Below are positions 1-9,468 of a stretch of 64,000 bases of DNA, piece by piece. The stretch spans positions 102,742,659 through 102,806,658 of the forward strand of contig NC_089822.1 of assembly GCF_035046505.1 (NCBI RefSeq). The letters are read 5' to 3'. Under the pieces are notes generated by a model, which saw nothing but the letters and a program-made list of their open reading frames with translations, was not told the DNA's origin and did not search any database. The stretch's first letter is position 1. Each line of letters begins with the position of its first letter. A program made the position numbers and the translations under genes. This DNA is from Tiliqua scincoides (Eukaryota; Chordata; Lepidosauria; Squamata; Scincidae).

Positions 1-170
1 ACTCGGGCCTTAAACTCACAGAGATCAGCCTGTTTTTACACTGGTACCCAATTTGATGTAACTGCTGTTAGGCAAATAATCAGAAGAACTACTGACATAA
101 CTCTATGGGTACTTGCCTTGGGTTCAGTTTTGTAGAAAGGTGGTTTATAAATATTAAAATAATAATATTT
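1..170 (+). repeat. Probable LINE/SINE 3' tail fragment
   Basis: It ends GTAGAAAGGTGGTTTATAAA followed by an A/T-rich run, which resembles the tail of reptile L2-like or SINE elements. The left part is not recognised and is cut by the window edge. Confidence 0.35.
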
Positions 171-214
171 TATTGATTCAATAAAATTGATTCAATAATA
201 TTCAAATATTTTAT

Positions 215-650
215 TTGAGGGACCGCCTCCTTCCCTACAATCCGGCCCGTGCTCTTAGATCTTCTGGGGGGGCCCTTTTGACTGTGCCGCCACTAAGAGA
301 TGTGAGAGGGGTGGCAGCCAGGAAGAGGGCCTTCTTGGTGGTGGTCCCCGAACTGTGGAATACCCTCCCCTTAGAACTGAGAACTGCTCCCTCGTTGCTA
401 ATGTTTCGGCGTGGACTGAAGACCTTTTTATTTCAAAAAGCTTTTAATTGTTGACAGGCTGGCTGGTGTTCTTGCTTTTTATATGAAAATCCATGGGGTT
501 TGTTTTGTTTTTAGCTTTTTAATCATTGTAAATTGTTTTTAACTGTTTTTCATGTTGTATTTTTAAATTGTTTGTTAGCTGCCTTGTGTGCCCGTTGGGC
601 AAAAAGGCGGGGTACAAATTAATAAAATAAATAATAATAATAATAATCCC
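215..650 (+). mobile_element. LINE 3' end, L2-like
   Basis: The + strand encodes VPELWNTLPLELRTAPSLLM then RRGLKTFLFQKAF, the conserved C terminus of L2-type reverse transcriptase ORFs. An A/T-rich 3' UTR follows, with the tail AAAGGCGGGGTACAAATTAA and a (TAA)n end. It is 5'-truncated, as usual for LINEs. Confidence 0.7.
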
Positions 651-947
651 TCCTTAGCTTTTTCAGGGGCTGTCCAAATTATAGTTCATCCCTCCTCAGT
701 AGCAAATCAAAAGTATTGCATTTCCCAGTGGCAGGAGACTTTAGTAGGTGCCAGAAGCATTTGTAGACTTTTGTAGGTGCTTCTGAAACATCCAGGGTAG
801 AACAAAGATACTCTTCAACTGGTGTGATGTAATGCCTCAAACTGTGAGCTTCGGGCCTGGAAATACCCAGAGTCCCGGGCTTGAGGGAGATGTTAGTTGT
901 TGACCTGCCTTTGGTTTTTGCCTTTGCTGACCCTATGTATCTTTCAG

Positions 948-1112
948 GGGTAATGTTTCCTGTGACTGAGGGGCAAACTGTGTATGCCACCGCAGGCAAG
1001 CCTTTTACCCTTCCGTGTCAAAGAGATTATGGATCAGAAAAAATCGAGTCAGTCGTCTGGAAATATGAAAGAAAATTGATACTTCGTTACCAAGGGGGGC
1101 AGCCTTTCAAAG
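948..1112 (+). CDS. CD4: CD4 exon: Ig domain D1, first half
   Basis: Acceptor TATCTTTCAG precedes it and a weak donor (gtagaa) follows. It encodes the start of mature D1, from VMFPVTEGQ through the first core cysteine (TLPCQRD) and the core tryptophan (VVWKYE) to QPFK. Phase 1 in, phase 1 out, 55 codons. D1 split over two exons is the known CD4 arrangement. Confidence 0.88.
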
Positions 1113-4100
1113 GTAGAATTTGAATTGTAACATTCCAAATGCACCCAACACAGAAATGGGGAACCTGCTCTTAGCAAGAAGCTTTAATTCCTTCCATTTC
1201 CGCTTTCTCCAAAGGTGCCGGGTTCTTGACATACGAATTGCAGGATGTGGAGAAAGGGAAGTTCTGTTTGGTAATTCCCAAAGCAGTAGAAGGCCTTTAT
1301 ACCTGTGAAGCTAATGGGAAAGAAACATCCTTTGACCTTCGTGTGCTGACTGGTGAGTATTGAGGGTAGGGGAAGAGAAGGATAATGTCTAGTCCTTCTC
1401 CTTGTTCTGTCTTCCCAGCAATTTACTGGGGAGGAAGGCGAGAGAGAGAGAGCCTGGAGTAGAAAAAGTTCACTGAATGGGCTTTTCATTTTCTGCACAG
1501 TGACGGGATCTCAGAATGGATACCTCCTGGAGGGTGAAACTCAAGAACTGAAGCTAAATTTCTCTAACAGGGCATCTATCAAGAATATTAGATGGTATAG
1601 CCCCCGCAAAACCCAAGTAATTGGCAACAGTCGCTGGCTTTTGAAAGACAATGGTTGGAGCCTACAGATAAGGAACCTTAGCTTTCAGGAGGACAACGGG
1701 ACTTGGGAATGTCACATCCCTGGACTCAATATAACCTATGATATCAAGGTGATAGGTAAGAGAGACAGGTTTCATTTTCCATAGGGTTCCATGCATTTTT
1801 TGGTTTCTGATTTTTTGGCCATAACTTGATGTAAAGGAGATATTTCAATCCAGTTTTTTGCATTGCATTCCGCTGGAAATTCCACATCCAACAGTGTAAA
1901 GCACGATGGGGTTATTCCAAACCTCCACGATGTTAGCGATGTTGGGGCATATGTGGTGTCACCCCCACAAGGGTGGTACCCAGAGCGGACCACCTCCCTG
2001 CCCCCCGCTAGCTATGCCACTGGGGAGGGATTTACATGGGCAGAGCCACGGTGGATCTGGTTGGAGGGCATTTTGACAGGTGAAGATAAGAGGGTGTATG
2101 GTGAGAGTGACTTAGCAGGCAAGGAGGGAATTGTAGCTCTCCCACTTTCTGTGAGCACTAATTGCCAATGTTTAAATCCCCAGCCAGCATGAGGAAATGT
2201 CTCTCAATGGTGACAATTAGCCATGGTGGCTAGATGGACCCTCCAGACTGAGAATATACACAGAATACCAGTCGCGCAAGAGCAATGCTGGAAGAGACTT
2301 GTTCCCTTCATGTCCTGCTTATGAGGTTTCTAGAGGCATCTGGGCTGATCCTGTAGGGCTCTTCCTGGATTTGACTCTTTAGAAGGCCTTCTCATGCCTC
2401 CCACCCCAACCCCGCCTTCAAATTGTGGCTTTGCCAGATTGTGAAGATAGAGCTTAATCCTAACCAACTTTCCAGGGCCAATGCAGCCACAATGCAGTCC
2501 CAAGGTAAGGAAATAAATGCTCCCCTACCTTGAGGAGGACTCCTTGACTACCCCCCCAGCACAGATTGCAGCACACGCCCCATTGGCACTGCTGCGTCAG
2601 CACTGGAAAGTTGGTTAGAATTGAGCAGTGAGTCTTCGATGATGGAGTCCCTTTCTCATTTCCACTTTTCTTTGCAGAGAGTCTATTTGCTGTCATCTTT
2701 CTTAGTTTAAGGAGTCTGGAAATGGGCTGACTATCATAACATAAATGGCCTCTTTCTAGATGGAAAAAAAGCATATCTTCTACCAGCTCTGTAGTGAAGA
2801 AGATGGAAATTAATGCGAGGAAATTGACACATTTATTCTCTACCCTGAAATCAGGTTTTGAGAATACACCGAATGCAGGGATGAGGTATGCAGCTGTTAA
2901 CAGCAATGTGAATCTTTCATACCCACTGAATGTCAAGCTCCAGGATCTGCCAGACATCCCTGAAGTCCTGATTAGGAAATTAACAAATGATAATATGAAT
3001 AATTTGAAGATGCTCATCCCAATCAATGCCAACAGCACCTATCCTGTCAAAGAGATACTTAATGTGCAGTTTGAGGATGCTGGACAGTACCAGTGCCAGC
3101 TCAGATTGAGCCACAGGACTTTGAACAAGAGCATCCACTTAATAGTGATGAAAGGTAAGAAGTCTTGGTTACTTTGCATCATGATATCATTGCATTAGCA
3201 TTCCTTAGGCATATCATTTTTCTCCGTTTCACGGAATGCTATATATATGCCTCAATTAAGCACAAAAATGACAGTCTGTGAGCAAAAGGACATGTTTTTA
3301 TATCCCAAAATAAATGTGCTCTATTTAGCTCAACAATAATCAGCTTTTGGTGTGTACAGTAGTTCACCCACCTGTGTTCCCCAAGAATACATAGCTTGCA
3401 TTTATTTATTTTAAAAGGTATATTTAGTGACTTTCTTTAGGATACCCAAGAACAAAAGCATTTTTAAAATGGCAAAATTCAATCAATTTTAAAAGAAAAC
3501 AGCAAATAAAATTGCTCAGTATAAATGTCTCCACAAGAACAATTGAAAAATGATCAAGTTCACCATCTCAAGAGCATTGCTAAGGAAGTATAGATAACTG
3601 GTAGATGAAAGACGATGGACCCTGAAGTGACCATCAGTCATTTGCCTGGGATCATTAGCTAGAATCTTTCTGCCTCTTACCCTCACTTATGGGTAGCTAA
3701 TTAAGGATAGTTCTTTGCCTAACTGACGTTTGTGTCAATCTGTGGTTGCTTCCACATTTCTCTCCAGAATTTCCATCCTTTGCTCGCTCACTTCTTACTG
3801 AGAATCAAAAAGACATTGTTGCCAAAACACTGCATTTCGGTATTTTCAGACTACTGTTTGCATTTTCCCCCCAAGGCCTCACTGCTGCATCAATGTTGGA
3901 AAGTTGGATAGGATTGGACCCCAGGACAAGCAAGGAGCAAATTTACAGTGGCACTTTCAAATGGCTGACCTCACTGCAAGAGGTCTTGGCTGAGAGGGAT
4001 TTTCTGATCCCACAAGCCCTGTTCTGAGTTATGGGCTTCCTGTGTGGGGTTCATTAACTGTGGTAGCTGTGGTGTCATTGGCTGTGGAGTTACAGCCCAA

Positions 4101-7100
4101 CCTTATCCACACTTTCCTGGGAGTAAGCCCCATTGACTCTAATGGGACTGACTTCTGAGTAGACATGAATAGGATTGGACTGTAAGTCAGAATCCTATAT
4201 CATTGTGGCACAGTGACAGAGAGTAGCAGGAGTGGAGGGCACTGCCATTTGGCTCTCCAGTGGGTGAAATAGGAAATTTTTAATTGCCATGAACTGTCAG
4301 GATGCATACTGCTAAGTCAGCATAGTGGTCAGAAAATGAGTCATATAGGATTTCATGCAAGTCTACCCCACCCCAACCACTGGCCCTTTTGGGGCCTTCA
4401 ACGAGCAAAGCTGTGTTGGCATGGTGCCACTATACAGTATATTGATGTATCTGCAACATTAACTGTTATGTAGATACATGTTATCTGCAGAGTAACAGTT
4501 ACAGCAGTTTCTGGAAAAGCCAGTGTAAAGAGGCTTCCTCTGAATTTTAAAATAGAACCCATTTGTATCAAATTCACACAAAAGAAAGTTGGGGGGTGGT
4601 CAGGTGGGCCAAAGGCCTATATTTATCAGAGGGCCCACCAGGCTGGATTGACCCTTGAACCCACAATGCCAGTAGGAGTGCCAATATACCATCAAGAGTG
4701 GGCAGGGAATACCCAGTGCATGGCTTATTCCGGGGCCCCCAGAGAGGCTTTACCCCCAAGGTCACCAGCATATAGGTGTCTGGATCAAGGATACACTAAC
4801 ACAGGGGTGTCAAACTTGTTTCATATAATAGGCCAAATAGCATTCATGTTGCCTGCTGAGGGCCAGAAGTGACATCAGTAAGCAGGAAGTGACATCTTTA
4901 AGTTGATGATGGCCAGAAACAAGCACTTTTTTCTCACTCAGGATCTTATTGGCTGCAAATGAGAGAAGAGAAAATGTGCAAATCTTGTTCATATTTTCAA
5001 GATATGAGTGAGCCCCAACTATCATGTGGGCCAACCTTTCTGCAGTGCTGCTTCTGCTGAGGCATTGCTTTGCAGCTCAGCAGTTGAGAGATGGTCTGCA
5101 AAGTGATGGCAGAAGTGGCACTGCTGAAAGGGTGGCCCGCATGGTAATTGGGCTCTCCCAGCACGCTGGTAGCATCTCCCTCTCTAACCCTTTTTGGTCT
5201 GTGCCTTACCCTGTAGCGTTTCTTGCCTTCTGAGGCCTCCTTCCATCTCTCCCTCCCAGAGCCTCTGCAGAAGTGGTGCTGCTGAAAGGGCAGCTGTGGG
5301 AGAGCCCAGTGATAGCAGGGGCCAGATAAATTGCTTCTGGGGGTTGCATCTACCTGTGGGCTTTAAGTATAACACCCCTGCACTAACTGATCACGAGAAT
5401 TATTGAGTTGTTTATGTTTTCCTGCAAATATGAGATATTTTATGGAATCCAAAAACAAATTCATGTACACTAAACCAGGATATAAGTTTGTGCCAGAAAA
5501 ATGGAAAATGTGCATTGTTTTTCTTTACAGTGTAACCCTCTGAATAAAGCTGACAAAGCTTCATCTCTATAGCACCTGAAGTTTCTGTCCATGTAAGCCC
5601 ATTTGTGTGTTTGCCTTCCCTAAAGGGAGAGCTGTGTCCTGTGAACTGGACAGCTTAGGACTTTAGCTTAGAGCAGGGGTGTCCAAAGTTTTTGGCAGGA
5701 GGGCCACATCATCTCTCTGACACTGTGTCGGGGGCCTAGGAAAAAAAGAATTTACATTTAAAATTTGAATGCGTTTACATAAATGAATATATTGGAGATG
5801 GAACTTATATGAATGAATGAAGGTCTTGCAATAGCTCAAGGCCCATAAAAGCCCTTGCACAAAGCAAGGCTGGCCTTTCCTTTGCTGCCGCTGCTGCATC
5901 ACAGACGTGAAACAGCAAGCAGTGGAGGAAGCCCTCATCCCACAGCTCACGCGAGAGGTCAAACAGTCACCCTCATGCTGAGAGCAGTTGTGTCGGACCA
6001 GTGCTCCAACAAATCTCTGCAGGGCCAGAGGCTCATTGGAGACTGGGGGCTCCCTGAGGGCTGCATTGAGAGGCCTTGAGGGCTGCATGCGGCCCCAGGG
6101 CCGGGGTTTGGGCACCCCTGGCTTAGAGAATAAGTAAATGTCCCTTCTGTGATAAGAAGCATTTCCTTAATTATCTCTTCTATCCTGAGCCTTGTGGCAA
6201 CGGTACTGCCATGAATTTTCCTTCTTGTCTTCCCTTCAGTGTCTGCCCAACCTCTGCAGCTCAACTCCACAGAAGCCAACTTGATCCTCTGCTGTCATAT
6301 CTCTGCTCCTAGAGATCCCATAGGTCAACTGGACTGGGTTCATACGAATAGGACCACAAAGCGTTACTCTGTTCAAGCAAACAAATTTTGTATCTTAACC
6401 AGAACTGCAGGGCTGTGGAGATGCAGTCTTCTCGTGAATGAGGATGTGAAGATCATGATGGATTACAATGTGACTGTGGGTATGTTCCAAAAATGGAGGC
6501 CGTGTTGGCCTGTTACAGCAATAGCGACAAATAGTGTTGTGGTACTGTGACAATTTGTGGAGCCTCCATGGCCACTATGTGGGGTGCACCTGACCTTCCC
6601 GTGCACCTTCTGTTACTCTCTTGGGGTGGCAATAACTGACATGACAGCTTAACACAGACTGTCCCAGAAGGGCATTTGCTGCCCCTAGGAGAAAAAAACC
6701 CAAAGAAAGAGGGCACTTAAAGATCCTTCCTCCTGTCTGGTGAGAGACCAATTATTGGGGTTCCCTCCACATGAAACACAGTGGCTACCTGACCCAACCG
6801 ACCTGGCTAAACAGCAGAAGTTCAAAAATAAAAGTAACGTATTCAAAATGAACAGCACTGATGCAGCTGTAATGCAGCCTCAAGGTAGTCATATCAGGCT
6901 CTGGTCCTATTCACACTTTCCTGGGAGTAAGCTCCATTGACTATAATAGGACTTACTTCTGAGTAGACATGCATAGGATTGGGTTCTCAGTACTGGAAAA
7001 CTGGATAGGATTGGGCCCAAAGATTTTTACCTACTGCCCCTGAGCCACCCTGAGCTTCTCCCCTGCCCCCCATATCATGCAGCTTGTGCTCTGTCAGTGG

Positions 7101-9468
7101 TGCTGTATGGTCTGGGCTGGTGGAAGACTGGATTGGGCTGTAAGGTTCTTTGTTGCAATTTGCCTCCAGAGTGTGCAAAAGCATAATGGCAACTACATAA
7201 GCATCTCTGCAAATGCTGGGAACAAAGCATGTCAATCAGTCTGTCTTTGGGGAACAAGCTGCTTTCTTTCCCTTTGGCTACTTCAACAGCAGGAAACTAA
7301 GCAGAACTCCTCCAAGGGGAGGACCCAGGGGGCTGAGCTAAGTTTAGCTCAGCCCCCTAGGACCTCCCCTTGGCCATTGTCAGGTGGATGGACTTAACTA
7401 AGGGATAAGTGTGAGCAAAATTCCATGGGGTGCTGGTGCTTTCTCTCTGGCCCATTGTTCTAATAGAGCCAGGTGACAGTCAAAGAGGCACTATCAATCT
7501 GCATCCAAGTTTACGCTTTTCCTGTGAGTTAAAGGTCATGATGGCAAAGCTGCATCACCCAAGGCAAGTCAGCTCCATATTACACAATCAGGAGTTTCCC
7601 ACATGGTTGAGAGGGTTCCATTAATTACAGCCACCTTATTGATTAACAAATGCATCATGACATAACCTTTCAAGGGCCAGAGCTCACTTTATCAGATACA
7701 TGCAGCTTTGGGATCATAAACACAATCATCTCTTGCCTTGTCCTTTGTCTCCGTGTGCTCTCCCCATCTCAGTTCATACACCTTTCCTTCTCCACCTCTT
7801 CCTTTCCCACAGCAGAGAACCCAGATGAACCCAACACATTCCCAGTGCTCAAAGTGGTTGTTGGAGTTGTGGGCCCACTGCTGCTGCTGATCCTCATGGT
7901 CGTGTGTGTGTTCATTTGCAAAATTGTTGCACGGAAAAGGGTAAGTCTCTCTGGGCCCAATCTTATCCAACTTTCCGGCACTGGTGCAGCTGCAAAGCAA
8001 CCCCAAGTTAAGGGAATAAACATTCCCTTACCTCAAGGAGGCTTCCATGGCTGCTTCCCAACTGCAGGATGCAGTGCATAACCCATTGGCACAGCTGAAT
8101 CAGTGCTGGAAAGTTGGATAGGACTGGGCCCCGTGTGTCCAAAAATGGAAAGGCAAATGGAAAGAAGTCTCATCTGTGACAGGAGCCAATGGTAGAGAGC
8201 TTGAAAGCACATAAACACATAGAACAAACTCTCTTTTCTGTTTTGGCAGCAACACGCAAAGAGGATGGTCCAGGCGAAGGAACATTTGCTTGCAAAGAGG
8301 ACTTGCCGATGTCGGAAGTATGTACCTCTGTTGGAAGGAAAGGCACTTTTATCTTTCATTCTTTCACAAAACCAAATATACTAACAACAAAACCGGAATA
8401 ATCTCCAAACGAAAAACTGTGTACCTTTAGCTTTCAGTCTGGCCTCATCAAATTTATCTTGTGCCCATTAATCAATGAGAACTCATGTTCATGACTTTAT
8501 CAAGTAAAGTTTGGAGAACTAGTTAATAAAAATGTGAGAACGCTCAAGAAATGTGTGTCCATAGAAAGTTTGCCAACAAGACAATGCAAACCAGAGGCCA
8601 GATGAGCGCAACCCCACTTCAGCCAGTCTCATTTGCTTTTTTTAAAATAGCCTTTGGCAAATTGTGCAGGTCCTGTTGCAAGACCTGTTGCAAGGTCCTG
8701 TGCACTAGAGCCCAATCCTAGGCATGTGTATTCAGAAGTAAATCCCATTACAGTCAATGGTGCTTACTCCCAGGTAAGTGTGGATAATATTGCAGCCTTA
8801 CAGCCGAATCCTGTGCTCCCGTGGCATGTGGCTGTGTCGGCACCAAAAACGGCTGCTGCTGCATCTCGCATGTCCGCAGCACCTGCAGGCAGCACCGTGG
8901 GAAGAGGGGACATTCATCCCCTTCTCCCAGATAAGGGAAGTAGCCCTGCAATGGGGCTATTCAATTCACAGCCGACCAAAAGGTTAGTCATGAGGGAAGA
9001 ACGTTCGCGTAGGGTGCCAAGCCCCGCACGAATATTCTGGATCGGGTGGAGCTCTGCTCCCTCCCTGCTCCCTCCCCCCCACATGCCCCCTCCCCACCCT
9101 CTCCCCACCTCTCCCCTCCCCGGAACACCTCCTCCCCGCCTTCCCCCACCTCTGCTTACCTTACCACGGCTCAGCGGCCCGTGCAACTGCTGAGTGGCGG
9201 AGGCTGGGTGCACACCTGGCGCTGGCCCAGCGCCGGGCAACGCTGGGCTAGCATGGGCGCTTGCCTGGAGGTAAGCCGGTGCCTCAAGCTCAGGATTGGG
9301 CTCTTAGTCTGCATGAAATTACAAACAAGTGAGACGTTCCCTTTTTTCAATGCAAAAGTATGCCTTGTTTTTCCTTCTGCCTCTGGCCCTCCATTATTTC
9401 AGAGTGTGTAACTTTCTTTTATCTTTTCTCTTAACAGGGAGCTAACGAATGATTACTATCATGCCTGA
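948..9468 (+). CDS. CD4: CD4, T-cell surface coreceptor (leader exon missing from window)
   Basis: CD4 binds MHC class II on the T-cell surface and brings the kinase Lck to the T-cell receptor. Exons: 948-1112, 1215-1352, 1501-1755, 2855-3154, 6240-6479, 7813-7940, 8250-8317, 9438-9468. Ectodomain exons all enter and leave in phase 1, as expected for Ig-domain exons, and the joined frame is open to TGA at 9466-9468. It gives about 441 mature residues; human mature CD4 has 433. Four Ig-like domains are followed by a transmembrane segment and a short basic tail with a CxC Lck-clasp (TCRCRK) preceded by a dileucine. The tail, D4 and the D3 start (VIGF...NLSYPL against human VLAF...EFSFPL) separate it from its paralogue LAG3. 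Many N-glycosylation sequons are present. The leader exon (phase 1 exit) is not recognisable in 1-947 and probably lies upstream. GPR162 and P3H3 follow, as in mammals. Confidence 0.93.
1215..1352 (+). CDS. CD4: CD4 exon: Ig domain D1, second half
   Basis: 46 codons, phase 1 to 1, acceptor CTTTCTCCAAAG, donor GTGAGTATT. It encodes FLTYELQDVEKGKF, an extra cysteine (KFC), and the second core cysteine in GLYTCEANG, the usual Y-x-C of an Ig F strand. The third D1 cysteine has no counterpart in human D1. Confidence 0.9.
1501..1755 (+). CDS. CD4: CD4 exon: Ig domain D2
   Basis: 85 codons, phase 1 to 1. The core GTWECHI aligns with human GTWTCTV. The partner position that is cysteine in human (VQCRSPRG) is tryptophan here (IRWYSPRK), so the human-type D2 disulfide cannot form. 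Sequons include NFS, NLS, NGT and NIT. Confidence 0.92.
1797..2030. repeat. Dispersed repeat, family unknown, copy 1
   Basis: It shares an ordered series of blocks with 12991-13206: TTTTTTGGCCATAACTT, AGATATTTCAATC, a TGTCAC(A/C)CCC block and a CCCC(C)TAGC...CCACT block. The copies are diverged. A fragment of the last block also occurs inverted near 16254. I do not recognise the family. Confidence 0.5.
2452..2626. mobile_element. A-type palindromic element (MITE-like)
   Basis: Terminal inverted repeats: AATCCTAACCAACTTTCCAG at the left and CTGGAAAGTTGGTTAGAATT at the right, with the family's internal AATGCAG...AAGGTAAGG...CCTTGAGGAGG. It lies in CD4 intron D2-D3. Confidence 0.75.
2855..3154 (+). 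CDS. CD4: CD4 exon: Ig-like domain D3
   Basis: 100 codons, phase 1 to 1. I chose the acceptor at 2853-2854 (CTGAAATCAG) because it restores the alignment VIGFENTPN / NLSYPLNVKLQDL with human VLAFQKASS / EFSFPLAFTVEKL. Two earlier AG sites were rejected. As in human D3 the first core cysteine is absent, but a lone cysteine occurs in the F strand (GQYQCQL). Confidence 0.85.
3875..3922. mobile_element. A-type element, right-end fragment
   Basis: Only the right terminus remains: TGTTGGAAAGTTGGATAGGA followed by TTGGACCCC. In the CD4 D3-D4 intron. Confidence 0.6.
4092..4182. mobile_element. B-type palindromic element
   Basis: An imperfect palindrome: CACTTTCCTGGGAGTAAGCC ... GACTTCTGAGTAGACATG, flanked by CAGCCCAACCTTATCC and AGGATTGGACTG. 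This about 88-bp unit recurs throughout the window and is familiar from squamate sequence. Confidence 0.8.
4802..5380. mobile_element. Non-autonomous hAT element, 579 bp
   Basis: The ends CAGGGGTGTCAAACTTG and AAGTATAACACCCCTG are inverted repeats. It is flanked by near-identical 8-bp duplications, CACTAACA (4794-4801) and CACTAACT (5381-5388). No transposase is visible. In the CD4 D3-D4 intron. Confidence 0.8.
5674..6120. mobile_element. Non-autonomous hAT element, 447 bp, perfect target duplication
   Basis: The ends CAGGGGTGTCCAAAGTTTT and GGTTTGGGCACCCCTG are flanked by a perfect 8-bp duplication GCTTAGAG at 5666-5673 and 6121-6128. Same family as 13548-14192 and 59650-59969. Confidence 0.9.
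6240..6479 (+). CDS. CD4: CD4 exon: Ig-like domain D4
   Basis: 80 codons, phase 1 to 1, acceptor CTTCCCTTCAG, donor GTATGT. It aligns with human D4: NLILCCHI with NLTCEVWG, and GLWRCSLL with GMWQCLLS. There are four cysteines (CC, FC, RC) where human has two. Sequons NST, NRT and NVT are present. Confidence 0.92.
6852..7018. mobile_element. A-type element interrupted by a B-type element
   Basis: Left A remnant 6852-6888 (CACTGATGCAGCTGTAATG), a complete B element 6896-6985, and the right A terminus 6987-7018 (ACTGGATAGGATTGGGCCC). The order shows B inserted into A. Confidence 0.7.
7813..7940 (+). CDS. CD4: CD4 exon: stalk and transmembrane segment
   Basis: Enters in phase 1 and exits in phase 0. 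It encodes a short acidic stalk (ENPDEPNTFPVLK), a hydrophobic span of about 25 residues with GVVG near its start, two cysteines near the inner face (palmitoylation candidates) and the stop-transfer ARKR. Confidence 0.93.
7953..8131. mobile_element. A-type element filling most of a CD4 intron
   Basis: GGGCCCAATCTTATCCAACT at the left and AGTTGGATAGGACTGGGCCC at the right. It starts 12 bp after the transmembrane-exon donor and makes up 179 of the 309 intron bases. Confidence 0.85.
8250..8317 (+). CDS. CD4: CD4 exon: cytoplasmic tail with Lck clasp
   Basis: Phase 0 in, phase 2 out. It encodes QHAKRMVQAKEHLLAKRTCRCR followed by a split lysine codon. HLL matches the dileucine used for endocytosis in mammals, and CRC is the zinc-clasp pair that binds the Lck N terminus. 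Confidence 0.9.
8708..8798. mobile_element. B-type palindromic element
   Basis: GAGCCCAATCCTAGGCATG, TATTCAGAAGTAAATCCC, GGTGCTTACTCCCAGGTAAG, TATTGCAGCC. It abuts the C-type element that starts at 8801. Confidence 0.8.
8801..9304. mobile_element. C-type GC-rich element
   Basis: Termini CAGCCGAATCCTGTGC and CAGGATTGGGCTC enclose about 480 bp of GC-rich sequence without coding signal, including CCTCCCC-type tracts. The termini resemble those of the A and B elements. In the last CD4 intron. Confidence 0.6.
9438..9468 (+). CDS. CD4: CD4 terminal coding exon
   Basis: Acceptor TCTCTTAACAG. It completes the tail as KELTNDYYHA and stops at TGA 9466-9468. Human ends differently (PHRFQKTCSPI), so this end is lineage-specific and carries two adjacent tyrosines. 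The exon is tiny; I accept it because phase, acceptor and stop agree. Confidence 0.75.

Noticed and set aside
881-947. Upstream in-frame ATG at 890 as the CD4 leader
   Set aside because: The predicted peptide has acidic residues and a TATCTTTCAG acceptor lies immediately before the D1 sequence. In CD4 the leader is a separate exon, which is more likely upstream of the window.
2760-2794. D3 exon starting at 2760
   Set aside because: With the phase set by the D2 exon this start reaches a stop after ten codons.
2460-3038. Antisense ORF of 192 codons over CD4
   Set aside because: It is a shadow of the D3 exon plus an A-type repeat.
8654-9193. 179-codon + strand ORF in the last CD4 intron
   Set aside because: It spans a B element and a GC-rich C element; the proline-rich end comes from CCTCCCC tracts.
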